Assembly (NCBI GenBank): GCA_002396085.1
Contig: DGWI01000048.1
Location: 1 to 64,000 of the forward strand
Direction: 5' to 3'
Length of the DNA: 64,000 nt
Source: Porphyromonadaceae bacterium UBA4262
GTDB taxonomy: Bacteria; Bacteroidota; Bacteroidia; Bacteroidales; Muribaculaceae
Shown here: piece by piece, positions 26,470 to 37,206 of the stretch
Layout of the letters: every line of letters begins with the position of its first letter
Numbering within the stretch: position 1 is the first letter of the stretch
The notes under the pieces: model-generated
Told to the model about the DNA's origin: nothing
Databases searched by the model: none
The model's input: the letters and a program-made list of their open reading frames with translations, nothing else
Program-made: the position numbers and the translations under genes

Positions 26470-26501
26470 CAAAGAATGCCGCCCATTCAAGGCGGCATTC
26501 T
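26470..26501 (-). terminator. Rho-independent terminator after susD (pair 1)
   Basis: AGAATGCCGCC (26473-26483) pairs with GGCGGCATTCT (26491-26501), a perfect 11-bp stem. The minus-strand tail is TTTGTC. It ends the first susCD operon. Confidence 0.85.
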
Positions 26502-26522
26502 TTATCGAAGTCCTCTGGTCAA

Positions 26523-28232
26523 TTACCAGCCAGGATTCTGGGTTACAGCGTCATCAGGGGTGTTGTTGATCTCATCGTTGGGGATGGGATAGAAGTAGTA
26601 CTTCTTGTCGAAGGTGCGCTGTGCAGTCCAGGGCACTGCGTAGCCACCATCGAGCACCACCTCGCAGTCGGGCACGCCGGCCAGGTTGGCACCGCGGACG
26701 ATGTTGGGATACTTGCTGGTGTCCAGCTTGTCGAGCTGGTGCCAACGCACGAGATCCCAGTAGCGGTTGCCGTCGGTCATGAGCTCGCAGCGACGGGCGC
26801 GGCGAATCTCCCAAATCAGGCTGCTCACGCCATGGTTGTTGGCGGGGTCAGCCTCGGGGTTCAGGGTCAGTCCGGGCAGACCGGCACGATCCTGAAGCTT
26901 GTTGATGCTGTTGTCCAGGTCACTCTGGGTGATATTGCCCAGTTCGGCCTTAGCCTCGGCAAAGTTCAGATAGATCTGAGCCAGCCAGTAGATGGGAGCG
27001 TCGGTGTAGCCGGTGCCGATGTTGTTGCAGTAGTAAATCTGCGATGTGGCACTGGGGTCACCCATCTTGTCGGTGTAATACTTGGCAATAGTGTAGGCGG
27101 TCGACGAGGTCATCTCGGCCAGGTTGCCGCGAGCATTGCCGTGTCCCTTGAATGCCAGGGTGTGGTCGATGAGCACGCCCAGACGCTTGTCGCGCACGCT
27201 CAACATCTTGTCCAGGTTATACTTGCCATCGATGAGTTCGGGAGCGTCATCGGTGTCGAGGCCGGTTGTTGCCAGGGGCTTGCCATCGGTGAAGAGGAAG
27301 GCGTCGATAGCGTCCTTGCTGATACCGCTCTGAGCGGTCGAGCCGCTGGTGTAGTCGACGGTGCTGTGGCCCAACACATCCTTCTCATAGTGGCGGCAGA
27401 AGATCACCTCGCTGTTGCCTGTGAGGCTGAGTGCGTTGTAAATCTCGCCATAGTTGGCCGTGAGCGCATAACTACCGCCCATAATCTGCTGCGAGGCGTT
27501 GACACACTCGGTGAGATACTTCTGTGCACGGCTAGCATCGGCAGCCTTGCCGTTGTCGGCCTGGGTGCGATACTTGCAATAGGTGCCCTCATAGAGGCAG
27601 ATTTCGCTCTTCATGGCCAGTGCCAGGTCCTTGCTCCACGACACCTTGTTGCCATTGCCAATGTTGTCGATGGCATAGTTCAGGTCGTCAAGCACCTTGT
27701 CCATGACCACGTCGCGATCGTCACGGCCTGCACTGATATAGGGGTCATCGGTGGTGAGCACCACATGGTCTTGCCACTGCACATCGCCATAACGCTTGAC
27801 CAGCAAGAAGTAGTTGTAGGCACGGCTCAAGCGTGCGATAGCCATATACTTGGCCTTGACATCGTCGGCAAGCGTAGAGTTGACCATTCCCTCAAGCAGA
27901 TAGTTGCTGCGGCGGATCTCGGTGAACGGTGCCGACCACGAGGTCGACTTGTTAGGAACATTGGTGAAGGTCCAGTTCTCAAACTCACGATACACCTGAT
28001 CATCGGTCAGAGTCGAGAAGTAGAACGATCCGCCTGTTCCTTGATAACCGTAGCCCGCAAAGTTGCCATACATCGAGTTGGTGTAGTTCTCAACCTGCGT
28101 GGCATTGTTCCAGAAACTGGGGTCATTGGTGAACTTGTCGCGCGGTGTGACATCGAGCATGTCGTCGCAACTGGCCATCGCCAGTGTCAGTCCGACAAGT
28201 CCCAGTAAATATGCTTTTTTCATATATTTCAA
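26523..28232 (-). CDS. SusD/RagB outer-membrane lipoprotein, pair 1
   Basis: The 569-aa lipoprotein caps its SusC partner and binds the imported ligand at the cell surface. The signal peptide ends in a lipobox (LAMASC) followed by DDMLDVTPRDKFTNDPSFWNN. TPR-like helices and the family end RRARRCELMTDGNRYWDLVRW are present. It lies 47 bp after its susC on the same strand. Ligand unknown; no glycoside hydrolase is in the operon. Confidence 0.93.
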   Translation of the reverse strand: MKYMKKAYLLGLVGLTLAMASCDDMLDVTPRDKFTNDPSFWNNATQVENYTNSMYGNFAGYGYQGTGGSFYFSTLTDDQVYREFENWTFTNVPNKSTSWSAPFTEIRRSNYLLEGMVNSTLADDVKAKYMAIARLSRAYNYFLLVKRYGDVQWQDHVVLTTDDPYISAGRDDRDVVMDKVLDDLNYAIDNIGNGNKVSWSKDLALAMKSEICLYEGTYCKYRTQADNGKAADASRAQKYLTECVNASQQIMGGSYALTANYGEIYNALSLTGNSEVIFCRHYEKDVLGHSTVDYTSGSTAQSGISKDAIDAFLFTDGKPLATTGLDTDDAPELIDGKYNLDKMLSVRDKRLGVLIDHTLAFKGHGNARGNLAEMTSSTAYTIAKYYTDKMGDPSATSQIYYCNNIGTGYTDAPIYWLAQIYLNFAEAKAELGNITQSDLDNSINKLQDRAGLPGLTLNPEADPANNHGVSSLIWEIRRARRCELMTDGNRYWDLVRWHQLDKLDTSKYPNIVRGANLAGVPDCEVVLDGGYAVPWTAQRTFDKKYYFYPIPNDEINNTPDDAVTQNPGW

Positions 28233-28279
28233 ATTGTCTGAAAAGTTAATATTGTATTATCTGTCACAACTCGCAATGA

Positions 28280-31200
28280 TTAGAAGGTCAGCTGCAGACC
28301 GAACGACCAACTGCGGGTCATAGGATAAGTACGTCCCCATGTGCCATAGCCGAGGGCACCCTGGCCAGCGTTCATCTCGGGGTCGATGGGCAGATTGCCA
28401 CTACCCTTGTGCAACAGGCACAGGTTGTTGACGCTGGCATAGAAGCGCAGGCGCTGGATGTAAGCCTTCTTGGTCAACTCGGTGGGCAGTGTGTAACCCA
28501 GGGTGACGTTCTTGAGACGCAGGTAACTCATGTCGACCAGATACTTGGTCTGAGGATAGTAGTTGTGGCAGCCACCCTCACCGGCCAGACCGACGACATT
28601 GCCGCTATACTCGTTGCCGGGATAGAGGCAGGGGAAGTCATTGCTCTCGCTGATGTTGACCACACCATTCTCGGGGTCATAGACGTTGAAACTCGTCTGG
28701 TTGGCATAGATTGAGAGGTCGGCCTCACGCATCATCGGGAAGACGAATGCCGACTGAGTCCACATGTCACGCTTGCCTACGCCCTGGAAGAACAGGTCGA
28801 GGTCGAAGCCCTTGAATGTGCCGCCCACGCGGAAACTGTACTCATAGCGAGGCAGACAGTTACCAATGACCTTGAGGTCGCCGTGGTTGCCCTCGGTGCC
28901 ATCACCGCCATCAATCTTGCCGTCATCGTTCAGATCCTTGAACTTGATGTCGCCAGGACCATAGACGAAGTTCTGAGTCTGGATGCCAGTCTGGTCGGCA
29001 ATGCCGTCCTTGTAGATCCAGTTGCCGTTGGCATCCTTGCCATTGAAGTCGGCCTCGGTGAAGTAGCGATCGGTCTCGAAGCCCCAGATGTCGCCCCAAG
29101 TCATGCCCTCATAGGCATTCGTGCTGTTCAGCGGATAGCCAATCAACTTGTTGTTCTGGCTCCACTTAGTCACCTTGACCTTGCTGTCGCCAATGCTGAA
29201 GTTGGCATACAGGCCCAGATCCTTGTTGATCTGCTTGCGCCAGTTGATGGTCACCTCCCATCCGCGCGAGCGCAGGGTACCGTTGTTCATATAGGGTGTG
29301 CTTGCACCCACACTGGGGGGCAGTGCAGCACCTGGAGCAAGCATGTCGGTTGTCAGGCGTTGGAACCACTCGGCAGTCAATGTAATCTGGTCGTTAAGGA
29401 AGCCCAGGTCCAGACCCACGTTGGTGGTCTTGATGCGCTCCCAGGTGAGTGTCGGCGACACCCAAGTGGGGATGCCGAACGAGTTGAGCTTGGCCGTTCC
29501 GGTGCCCAGATAGTTCATCTGGCTAGCGGCGATGGTGCTCAGGAACATGTTGCTACCCACGGCCTCATTGCCGATGGTACCATAAGAGAAGCGAACCTTA
29601 CCGTTTGAAACCACATTGCGCAGTTTGTCCCAGTAAGCCTCCTGGCTGAAGCGATAACCCAGCGAGAACGAGGGGAAGAAAGCCCAGCGGTCGCTTGAGG
29701 GGAAACTCGACGAACCGTCGTAACGACCATTGACCTCGAACAGGTAGATGCCCTTGTAATCGTAGTTGATACGAGCAAAGTAACCAGCCGTAGCATAGTC
29801 GCCACGCAGCCACGGCAACAAGTTGCTGGTGCCGCTGGTGCTGCTGGTGATGGTCGAGCGAGTGAGGTCGCCGTAAGCGAGGTTCAGCTCGGGATAGTCG
29901 GTCGAATAGAGCTCCATGCGGTCGGCGCGGAAGTAGTCATATTTGCGCTTCTCGCCCGTGACACCGGCCATGACCTTGATGTTGTGAGCGTCGTTGATGC
30001 TCTTCATGTACTCCAAGTAGGCATTGCCTGTCCAGGTGCCGGCCTTGATGTTCTGACGCGAAGTGCCCGAACTGCTCTGACCCACGATGTAGCCAGGGGT
30101 GACACCACTCCAGTTCATACCGTAGATGGGGAAGTCGCTCCATGCCATGTTGGCGTTATTCACTTGATAGGTGAAGTCGGCGTTCAGGGTCAGATCCTTG
30201 GTCAAGTGAGCCTTCAAGAAGGCCGTGGCCTTGAGTTCGTCATGCATGATGTGACGACGGTCGGCCTGCTTCTGCATGGCGATGACACGGAAGTCATTGC
30301 CGTCAATGCTGCCGCTGGGGATGAAGAATGAGCCCCAACGCCAGATGTATTGATACATATTATTGTAAGTCTCGGCGCGATTCATGTTGCGACGGTTGAA
30401 ACTCATGCGTGCACCCACGGTCAACCAGTCGTTCACGTCGGTTGTAAAGTTGACGCTGGCGTTATAGCGCTGGCGCTTGCCGGTGTTCCAAGTCATCAGG
30501 TCTTCCTTGCCACTATAGCCAAAGGCTGCACGGAAAACGGTGCGTCCGCTCGAGCCATCCACACTGACGTTGTGGCTCTGCGATGGAGCGGCACTCTGAT
30601 ACCAAATGTTCTTGATGTCGAAGTCGGCATAGTAGAACGGCTGGTTGCCGACAAAGCGATAGTCACCCACGTTGTTATCGTCGACGTAGGGGCGCATCTC
30701 GCCGTAGCCAATCTTGCCGTTATTCTGCTGCTGCCACTTCTCGGCATAAGGGAGCAACTGGTCGAAGTACATACCGAACAACTCGACCGAGGCACCTGGC
30801 GACTGACGCTCCTTGGCCATCAAGGCAGCCTTGAGCTGGGTGGGCACATCGGGGAAGTCAGGCAGATAGGTTGCATGATCCCAACCGAAGTTGTTGTCAT
30901 AGCGGATGTTGATGCGGTCTTCCTTCTTACCGGTCTTGGTGGTAATCAAGATGACACCAAAGGCAGCACGCGTACCATAGATAGCGGCCGACGATGCATC
31001 CTTGAGCACACTGACCGAAGCAATGTCGGCACCGTTGATCATCGACAAGTCGTCGACGGCGACACCGTCAACCACAATAAGGGGGTTGGACACGGCACCA
31101 TTGCTCAGTGTACCCACACCACGGATGGTGAGCGAGGGAGAGTCATCGAGATAACCGCTGCTGTTGATAACCGTCAGACCAGGAACAGCACCCTGCAGAG

Positions 31201-31654
31201 CCTTGGCCACATCCTGCTCGGGACGCGACGACAGGGTCTTATCGACATCAACCACCGACACGGCACCAGTCAGGTTGACCTTCTTCTGCTGGCCGTAACC
31301 CACGACGACGACCTCGTCGAGCAGAGCGTTATCCTCCTCGAGGACAATGTTCATGCTGCCACTCTGATTCAGTGTCACGGTCTTGTAACCGATATAAGAC
31401 ACCTGGATTTTACCCTTGCCAGCGGTGCGCAGCGAGAAGCGTCCGTTGACATCGGTTGCCGTACCACGGGTGGTACCAACCTCTTGCACACTGGCACCGA
31501 TGACGGGTTCGCCGTTGGCATCGGTGACTGTGCCAGTTACCATGCTGGTCTGTGCCATGGCCACAAAGCCCACACCCGAGTCCATCGACGTGAACCCGGC
31601 GGGAGCCCCGCAAGCCAGAGCCAGTGCAGCTAACAATACGCATTGTTTTTTCAT
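28280..31654 (-). CDS. SusC/RagA TonB-dependent outer-membrane transporter, pair 1
   Basis: The 1124-aa protein has a signal peptide (MKKQCVLLAALALACGAPAG), a carboxypeptidase-like regulatory domain (VTGTVTDANGEPVIGASV…, about 40-115), a TonB box region, a plug domain (about 120-240, with VLKDASSAAIYGTRAAFGVILITTK split across strands) and a 22-strand barrel ending in Phe. It imports the ligand held by SusD using TonB energy. I start at MKKQ (31654), two codons inside a longer frame, because the two other susC genes here start the same way. A strong promoter lies 140 bp upstream. Confidence 0.95.
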   Translation of the reverse strand: MKKQCVLLAALALACGAPAGFTSMDSGVGFVAMAQTSMVTGTVTDANGEPVIGASVQEVGTTRGTATDVNGRFSLRTAGKGKIQVSYIGYKTVTLNQSGSMNIVLEEDNALLDEVVVVGYGQQKKVNLTGAVSVVDVDKTLSSRPEQDVAKALQGAVPGLTVINSSGYLDDSPSLTIRGVGTLSNGAVSNPLIVVDGVAVDDLSMINGADIASVSVLKDASSAAIYGTRAAFGVILITTKTGKKEDRINIRYDNNFGWDHATYLPDFPDVPTQLKAALMAKERQSPGASVELFGMYFDQLLPYAEKWQQQNNGKIGYGEMRPYVDDNNVGDYRFVGNQPFYYADFDIKNIWYQSAAPSQSHNVSVDGSSGRTVFRAAFGYSGKEDLMTWNTGKRQRYNASVNFTTDVNDWLTVGARMSFNRRNMNRAETYNNMYQYIWRWGSFFIPSGSIDGNDFRVIAMQKQADRRHIMHDELKATAFLKAHLTKDLTLNADFTYQVNNANMAWSDFPIYGMNWSGVTPGYIVGQSSSGTSRQNIKAGTWTGNAYLEYMKSINDAHNIKVMAGVTGEKRKYDYFRADRMELYSTDYPELNLAYGDLTRSTITSSTSGTSNLLPWLRGDYATAGYFARINYDYKGIYLFEVNGRYDGSSSFPSSDRWAFFPSFSLGYRFSQEAYWDKLRNVVSNGKVRFSYGTIGNEAVGSNMFLSTIAASQMNYLGTGTAKLNSFGIPTWVSPTLTWERIKTTNVGLDLGFLNDQITLTAEWFQRLTTDMLAPGAALPPSVGASTPYMNNGTLRSRGWEVTINWRKQINKDLGLYANFSIGDSKVKVTKWSQNNKLIGYPLNSTNAYEGMTWGDIWGFETDRYFTEADFNGKDANGNWIYKDGIADQTGIQTQNFVYGPGDIKFKDLNDDGKIDGGDGTEGNHGDLKVIGNCLPRYEYSFRVGGTFKGFDLDLFFQGVGKRDMWTQSAFVFPMMREADLSIYANQTSFNVYDPENGVVNISESNDFPCLYPGNEYSGNVVGLAGEGGCHNYYPQTKYLVDMSYLRLKNVTLGYTLPTELTKKAYIQRLRFYASVNNLCLLHKGSGNLPIDPEMNAGQGALGYGTWGRTYPMTRSWSFGLQLTF

Positions 31655-31793
31655 AAGCACATGTTTTAGTTAGTTATTAATTAGTTATCGTTGCTTGTCA
31701 TTATCATCCATCGTATCCCATCGGGCTATTGTCTGCCCAACAGTGACACGCTTTGCTTGGGTACTTCTACCCCATCAAAAGCAAAAAACGCAG

Positions 31794-31825
31794 CAAAATT
31801 GGAGATTTTTTTTGAATTGTGCAAA
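31794..31825 (-). promoter_or_regulatory. Promoter of susC pair 1
   Basis: On the minus strand TTTG (31822-31825), 20 bp, CAATTTTG (31794-31801). The 38 bp from 31794 to 31831 match 37281-37318 upstream of the second susC at 37 of 38 positions. Confidence 0.7.
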
Positions 31826-31904
31826 TATTTTTTTAACAACTTTGACTTTTTGCCACTCGACTTTGCGTGTTTACAATCAATCCATGGCAAGCCGTGAGGG
31901 CTGA

Positions 31905-31939
31905 AAACAATGGTGGCCACCCCATCGGGCGGCCACCAT
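31905..31939 (-). terminator. Terminator after susD (pair 2)
   Basis: ATGGTGGCC (31910-31918) pairs with GGCCACCAT (31931-31939). The minus-strand tail is TTGTTTTC. It ends the second susCD operon and insulates the promoter of the first. Confidence 0.7.
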
Positions 31940-31963
31940 GATTAAGGATTTAGATGCCTGTGA

Positions 31964-33856
31964 TTACTCTTGGTTGCTGTCCCACCACACGGGGATGGTC
32001 CACACATCAAGCGCCTTGTTCCAGGCCTGCTCGTTGCCCTCGGCATCGACCATCACAGCACCAGGAACACGCTCACCGATGGCCTGCAACTCCTTGGAGT
32101 TGTAGTTCAACTCATGGCTGCACTGCTGCCAACGACGGAAGGTCTTACCTGCCGGAATAGCCTGCAAAGCATTGGCAACAAATGCCTGACGTGCAGGACG
32201 GCTCCAGTTGAAGAAGATGTTGCTGTCATAGTCGTAGCGGCGCATGTCGTTCCAGTTCTCCATCGAGTGATGCATGGCCAGACGCTTCTGGGTCATGATA
32301 TGTCCCAGAGTCAGGTCGCCAGCGGTGCCAATACCGTTGTTCAGGAAGTTAGTAATCTCTTCCTCGGTGATAACGCGGAACGAAGGAATGCTCTTCAGGT
32401 CGCCAGGCTCGTTGTCGCACCAGCGCTTCAAGAACACGTTCATCTGCTCCATGCTGGCGCGGATACCCTTCTGATAAGCCTCGAACGCACCAGCCTTGTT
32501 GCCCTGGTTGAAGAGCACCTCGGCACGAATGAAGCAGCACTCAGCAAAGGTTCCTACAAACGAGGGTGAGTTGACGCGGGTATAGAACGATCCAGACTCA
32601 CGCGATGCGCTCTTACCTGCCTGACGGTGGTAGACAATCTGCGGGTTAGCAAAGTAGCCCTTGCAGTCGCTGGTCTCCTCGACATAGATGGTGTCGCCCA
32701 GACGGTTCTCGTTGTTGCTGTCGATCCAGAAGCCCTCACGGCTGTTGGCCTTGCCGGCAACAGTACCCCACGACGCACGCACAGGGCCACCGTCGCTCTG
32801 GATGTTGCTCGACATATCCACACCCTTGGTGCGACGCCAGTTGCCATCCCACTTCAGGTCGGCGGGAGTGTTCTCGCTGATGCCACTGTAGGCCCAGGGC
32901 AGGATGCGGTCGGCACGCGGGTCTTCCACGCCATAGCCGCCAAAGTTGGTGAGGTTGTCCTCAAGCATCTTGGTGGCCATGTAGCCAGCATTCATACCGC
33001 AGACCGAGAACAGAGGCGAGTAGTCGACCGGCTCGTCCCAACCCAGATTGTCGTGGGTCGTGCCATTGTCGTCGGTGTGATAGATGACGGTGTTGTCGGC
33101 ATTGCTCTGCATGGCCTTGTCAAGGGCGGCAAGAATCTCGGTGGGGTCATACTTGCCCTCAAGATAACTGCCCGTTTGCTTCTTGGTCAACTTGACCATC
33201 CAGCGAGCCTTGAGCAGATAGCCCAATTTGATCCACTTGCTCACATCGCCATTGTTCCAGTAGTCACCCACCGAGAGGGCAGGCATGCCAGCAGGCAGTG
33301 TCGGGTTCTCCTCGAGCAACTTGATGCCCTCGTTGAGCCACTCGAAGCATGCCAGGTAGATTTCCTTACCCGTGTTGTAGGCGGGCAGCGGGTTCTCCTG
33401 CTCGACAGCGAGCATGGGCATCTCACCATAGAGGTCGGCCATCATCATCATGCCGTAAGCACGGATGATTTGAGCCACACCGGCATAGTGATAGTTGCCG
33501 GCAGCAATAGCCTTGTTATACATGTCGGGCACATTGGCGTAAGCACCGACAAACCACCACTGATAGGGCGTGGTCGTGATACTTGCAGTGGGATACCAGA
33601 TTGACATATTGTAGTAGGTACCACCATTGCTAGTTGCACGTGTCCAGTCGCCACAGATGAACGTGTTGCGCCAGTTAGCGAACTGCTGCGCATGGTTGGT
33701 GTAGAACTCGATGTGAGCCAGACGCAACTCGTATGGCGTGGACTCTGATGAGGGTGTATTGGGGTCGGTGTTGACGTCCAGGTAATCGTTGCACGAGGTC
33801 AACGACAACGCTGCCACACCCAGTCCACACAATATTAATGATTTGATAAATTTCAT
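31964..33856 (-). CDS. SusD-like outer-membrane lipoprotein, pair 2
   Basis: The 630-aa lipoprotein starts MKFIKSLILCGLG with lipobox LSLTSC and then NDYLDVNTDPN, typical of the SusD-like_2 subgroup. Near the end MHHSMENWNDMRRYDYDSNIF fits the same subgroup. It is predicted to bind the ligand for the adjacent SusC. The longer frame adds eight residues (MNLLIHDN) with no signal character, so I use the inner ATG. Ligand unknown. Confidence 0.9.
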   Translation of the reverse strand: MKFIKSLILCGLGVAALSLTSCNDYLDVNTDPNTPSSESTPYELRLAHIEFYTNHAQQFANWRNTFICGDWTRATSNGGTYYNMSIWYPTASITTTPYQWWFVGAYANVPDMYNKAIAAGNYHYAGVAQIIRAYGMMMMADLYGEMPMLAVEQENPLPAYNTGKEIYLACFEWLNEGIKLLEENPTLPAGMPALSVGDYWNNGDVSKWIKLGYLLKARWMVKLTKKQTGSYLEGKYDPTEILAALDKAMQSNADNTVIYHTDDNGTTHDNLGWDEPVDYSPLFSVCGMNAGYMATKMLEDNLTNFGGYGVEDPRADRILPWAYSGISENTPADLKWDGNWRRTKGVDMSSNIQSDGGPVRASWGTVAGKANSREGFWIDSNNENRLGDTIYVEETSDCKGYFANPQIVYHRQAGKSASRESGSFYTRVNSPSFVGTFAECCFIRAEVLFNQGNKAGAFEAYQKGIRASMEQMNVFLKRWCDNEPGDLKSIPSFRVITEEEITNFLNNGIGTAGDLTLGHIMTQKRLAMHHSMENWNDMRRYDYDSNIFFNWSRPARQAFVANALQAIPAGKTFRRWQQCSHELNYNSKELQAIGERVPGAVMVDAEGNEQAWNKALDVWTIPVWWDSNQE

Positions 33857-33891
33857 ATTGTCATGTATTAATAGGTTCAACGATTGTTAAA

Positions 33892-36800
33892 TTAGAACGT
33901 CAAGTTTACACCCAGTGCGAAACTAGAGGTTGCAGGCACACCGCAATAGTCGAAGCCGACCGAAGTCGAACCACCGCGACCGGCACCGGCTGCAGCCACC
34001 TCGGGATCACCGTCATAGTTGGTGAACAGCAGCAGGTTGTTGGCGCTGGCGGTGATGCTGGCGCGCTTGATGACCTTGGTGCGCTCGAGCAGAGCCTTGG
34101 GCAGGGTGTAGGTCAGCGAGATGGTGCGCAGGCGCAGGCTGTTGACCTTGGTGATCCAGTTGCGGGTCTCATAGTTGTATGCACCCGTGTAGTAGTTCTC
34201 AATAATGTTGTAACCACTCTGAGTCTTGCTGTTGAACTCATAGGTCTTGCCATTTTCCCATGTGTGGGTCATTGCCTCATAGATGGGATTGCCATCATCA
34301 TCTTTACCAGTCTGGAACACACCGCTCACAGTCAGAGGCTGGTTGCGGATGTCGCCCGAGAACTGGCTCACACCGCTCTGGGTCATGGCATACTTGGTTC
34401 CGTTGAACACATCGCCACCCACGCGGAATTCCCACAGCATGTTGAACGAGAAGTTCTTCCAAGTCAAAGTGTTGTTCCAACCGCCAGTGAACTTGGGCTC
34501 ACGGTTACCCACCTGGTAGGTTCCGCTGCCGGTGTTGTCGCTCTGGGGGAAGCCATTCTTGTCAAGGATAAGCTCGCCATAGTAGGGGCTCTTCTCGTCC
34601 TGCACGCGCAGCCAACGACCACCCGAGATGGCCATGAAGTTACCGCCAGAGATCGAGGCGGCCTTGGCGCTGCCATACTGCACGTCGGTCACATACATGA
34701 ACTCCATGCCGGTGGGCAGGTCATCCATCGTACCACGGTTGCCAGCCACGTTGATGCCGGTCTCCCAAGTGAAGTCACGAGTCTGGACGGGTGTTCCCAT
34801 CAGGCTGATTTCAAGACCCTTGTTCTGCACATTACCTGCATTGAACGAGCAGAAGATGTAGCCTGTCGACTGCGGTCCACGCGGCGAGAGAATCTGGTTG
34901 ATTGCCTTGTTGCGATAATAGGTAATGTCAAACTTCAAACGGTTCTGGATGAAGCGTAACTCCAGACCCACCTCAAATGCGCGTCCCTTCTCGGGCTTGA
35001 GGTAGGGATTACCACGAGTCCAGGTGTTACCCAGACCGACCTTGCCCTCGAGGAAGGTGCCCACAGGCCACAGATAGGTTGCCGTCTCATAGGGGTTGGT
35101 GTCCTTACCGACCTCAGCCCAACTTGCGCGCACCTTACCGAAGGTGAGCCAGTCGGGACGAGCCTCACCCATGAACTCGGTGAAGACGATGGCGCCGCTC
35201 ACACTGGGATAGAAGTAAGAACGGTTCTCAATAGGCAGGGTTGAAGACCAGTCATTACGGCCGGTCACAGTCAGGAAGATGGCGTTGCGCCAGTCCATGC
35301 GGAACTCACCGAAGACACTGACCATGCGCTTGCGCGACTTGCTCTGCTGGAATTTCTTGTTCTCGTCGCTAGCGTTGTTAAACGAGAAGAACTCGGGCAC
35401 AGCAAAGTTCCATGCCATCATGTAGTTGCGAGCCGTGCGCGTGTAGTCGGTACTTGTGCCGAGCATCAAGTTGAAGTTAAAGTCGCCAAACTGTTTGTTG
35501 AAGTTGGTCATCAAGTTAGTCGACAGGTAACGGTAGCGCAACGTGTTGTCGCTGTACATACCCTTCTGCCACGGTTGCTTGACCACACCCTCGGGAGCAA
35601 TCTGGTTGGTGTTCTCCTGCGTGTAAGAGTCGACACCCATGCGATAGTTCACCCACCACCAGTCGGTGATATCGGCGCGGACATTGAAGTTGCCCGTGAA
35701 ACGCTCGGTCTTGTCGCCCAACTTGTTCTGGTTGACAATCCAGTAGGGGTTATCTCGCTCGCTCCATGGGTCGAGACGGTCACCAAACAGACGGTAACGT
35801 GAGCCATCCTCGTTGATGTAGCGACGCATGTCATCGGTGGGCGACCAGTTGTACACAGCATAAAGCGCACCCGTACCACTAGAGTTGTACAAGGCTGCAC
35901 CTGTCAGTGTACGAGCCGTGCGCGCATCGCTATAGGCGGCATTGGCGCCAAAGGTGAAGATTTTGTACTTCTGCTCACCATTGAAGCGGAAGGTGGTCTT
36001 CTTGTAGCCCGTCTGGGGAACAATACCCGTCTGGTCATAGTAAGAACCCGAGAGGAAGAAGTTACCGGTCTTGGTACCACCACTGACACTCAAGTTGGTG
36101 TCCCAGATGCCACCGGTCTGGAAGAAGTCACCGATATTGTCATAACGGGTGGCATTGGGGTCATACTCGCCCCATGAGTTGTAAGAGAAGTTATTAAAGC
36201 GGGTGTTGTTGTAAGAACCATCCTCGTTGTAGGTGTCCTCCATGAAGCCACGCACATAGTCGTTCTGCACCTTGGGCAGCGACTTGACGCGCGAACTGAT
36301 GTACTTGGCACTGAGGTTGATCTCGACTGCACCTTCTTTACCCTTCTTGGTGGTGATGAGCACCACACCGTTGGCTGCACGCGAGCCGTAGAGTGCCGAT
36401 GCTGCCGGTCCCTTGAGCACCGACATGTTGTCGATGTCCTCGGGGTTAATATCCATCACACGGTTTGAAGTGGTGGTCTGGTTTGTACCAGTACCATCAA
36501 AGCCTGTGTTACCGACAATGGTCGACGAGTTGTCATAGATGACACCATCGACGACAAACAGCGGCTGGTTGTCACGGTTCTCAGATGCCGACGTACCACC
36601 ACGCAAGATAATCTGCGCACCAGCACCTGCGGCACCCGATGACTGGGTGATGTTCACACCGGCAATCTTGCCGGCCAGCGAGTTGATGGCGTTAGCACTC
36701 TTGTTGCGCATCAGTTCATCGGCCTTGAGGTCGTCCACGGCATAGCCCAGCGACTTCTTGTCCTTCTTGATGCCGAGAGCGGTCACGACCACCTCGTCCA

Positions 36801-37137
36801 GGCTAGTATTGCTGTCCTGGAGTGTCACGTCCAACGACGAACCTGTCACAGTCACCTCTTGCGGCGATGCACCGACATAGGTGATCACGAGCGTGCTGCC
36901 TGGGGCAGCAGCGATACTGTACTTACCGTCGATGTCGGTGGCGGTACCACGGTTGGTACCTTTCACTTTGACGGTGGCACCAATCAGAGGCTCACCGTTA
37001 GCGTCACGAACAACGCCGGTCACTTTGCTGGTCTGAGCCACAGCTGTGAAGCCCACGGGTTGGTCCACCGAAGTGAACCCGGCGGGCACACCACAAGCCA
37101 GTGCCAGAGCTGCCAACAATACGCATTGTTTTTTCAT
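33892..37137 (-). CDS. SusC/RagA TonB-dependent transporter, pair 2
   Basis: The 1081-aa transporter has signal peptide MKKQCVLLAALALACGVPAG, regulatory domain (VTGVVRDANGEPLIGATVKVKG), plug with LQDSNTSLDEVVVTALGIKKDKKSLGYAV split over the TonB box, and a barrel ending LGVNLTF. I start at MKKQ (37137); the upstream in-frame codons carry no signal and the promoter lies 140 bp away. It pairs with the SusD-like gene 35 bp downstream. Its promoter sits inside the segment bounded by the 22-bp inverted repeat. Confidence 0.95.
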   Translation of the reverse strand: MKKQCVLLAALALACGVPAGFTSVDQPVGFTAVAQTSKVTGVVRDANGEPLIGATVKVKGTNRGTATDIDGKYSIAAAPGSTLVITYVGASPQEVTVTGSSLDVTLQDSNTSLDEVVVTALGIKKDKKSLGYAVDDLKADELMRNKSANAINSLAGKIAGVNITQSSGAAGAGAQIILRGGTSASENRDNQPLFVVDGVIYDNSSTIVGNTGFDGTGTNQTTTSNRVMDINPEDIDNMSVLKGPAASALYGSRAANGVVLITTKKGKEGAVEINLSAKYISSRVKSLPKVQNDYVRGFMEDTYNEDGSYNNTRFNNFSYNSWGEYDPNATRYDNIGDFFQTGGIWDTNLSVSGGTKTGNFFLSGSYYDQTGIVPQTGYKKTTFRFNGEQKYKIFTFGANAAYSDARTARTLTGAALYNSSGTGALYAVYNWSPTDDMRRYINEDGSRYRLFGDRLDPWSERDNPYWIVNQNKLGDKTERFTGNFNVRADITDWWWVNYRMGVDSYTQENTNQIAPEGVVKQPWQKGMYSDNTLRYRYLSTNLMTNFNKQFGDFNFNLMLGTSTDYTRTARNYMMAWNFAVPEFFSFNNASDENKKFQQSKSRKRMVSVFGEFRMDWRNAIFLTVTGRNDWSSTLPIENRSYFYPSVSGAIVFTEFMGEARPDWLTFGKVRASWAEVGKDTNPYETATYLWPVGTFLEGKVGLGNTWTRGNPYLKPEKGRAFEVGLELRFIQNRLKFDITYYRNKAINQILSPRGPQSTGYIFCSFNAGNVQNKGLEISLMGTPVQTRDFTWETGINVAGNRGTMDDLPTGMEFMYVTDVQYGSAKAASISGGNFMAISGGRWLRVQDEKSPYYGELILDKNGFPQSDNTGSGTYQVGNREPKFTGGWNNTLTWKNFSFNMLWEFRVGGDVFNGTKYAMTQSGVSQFSGDIRNQPLTVSGVFQTGKDDDGNPIYEAMTHTWENGKTYEFNSKTQSGYNIIENYYTGAYNYETRNWITKVNSLRLRTISLTYTLPKALLERTKVIKRASITASANNLLLFTNYDGDPEVAAAGAGRGGSTSVGFDYCGVPATSSFALGVNLTF

Positions 37138-37206
37138 AAGCACTTGTTTAAAATTGGTTGATAATAGGTTTATAATTATGTTCACTTAGTCTAAAATGTT
37201 GATGTG

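Noticed and set aside
26739..28208. 489-codon frame antisense to susD
   Set aside because: The susD gene on the other strand has a lipobox and family motifs; this frame has none.
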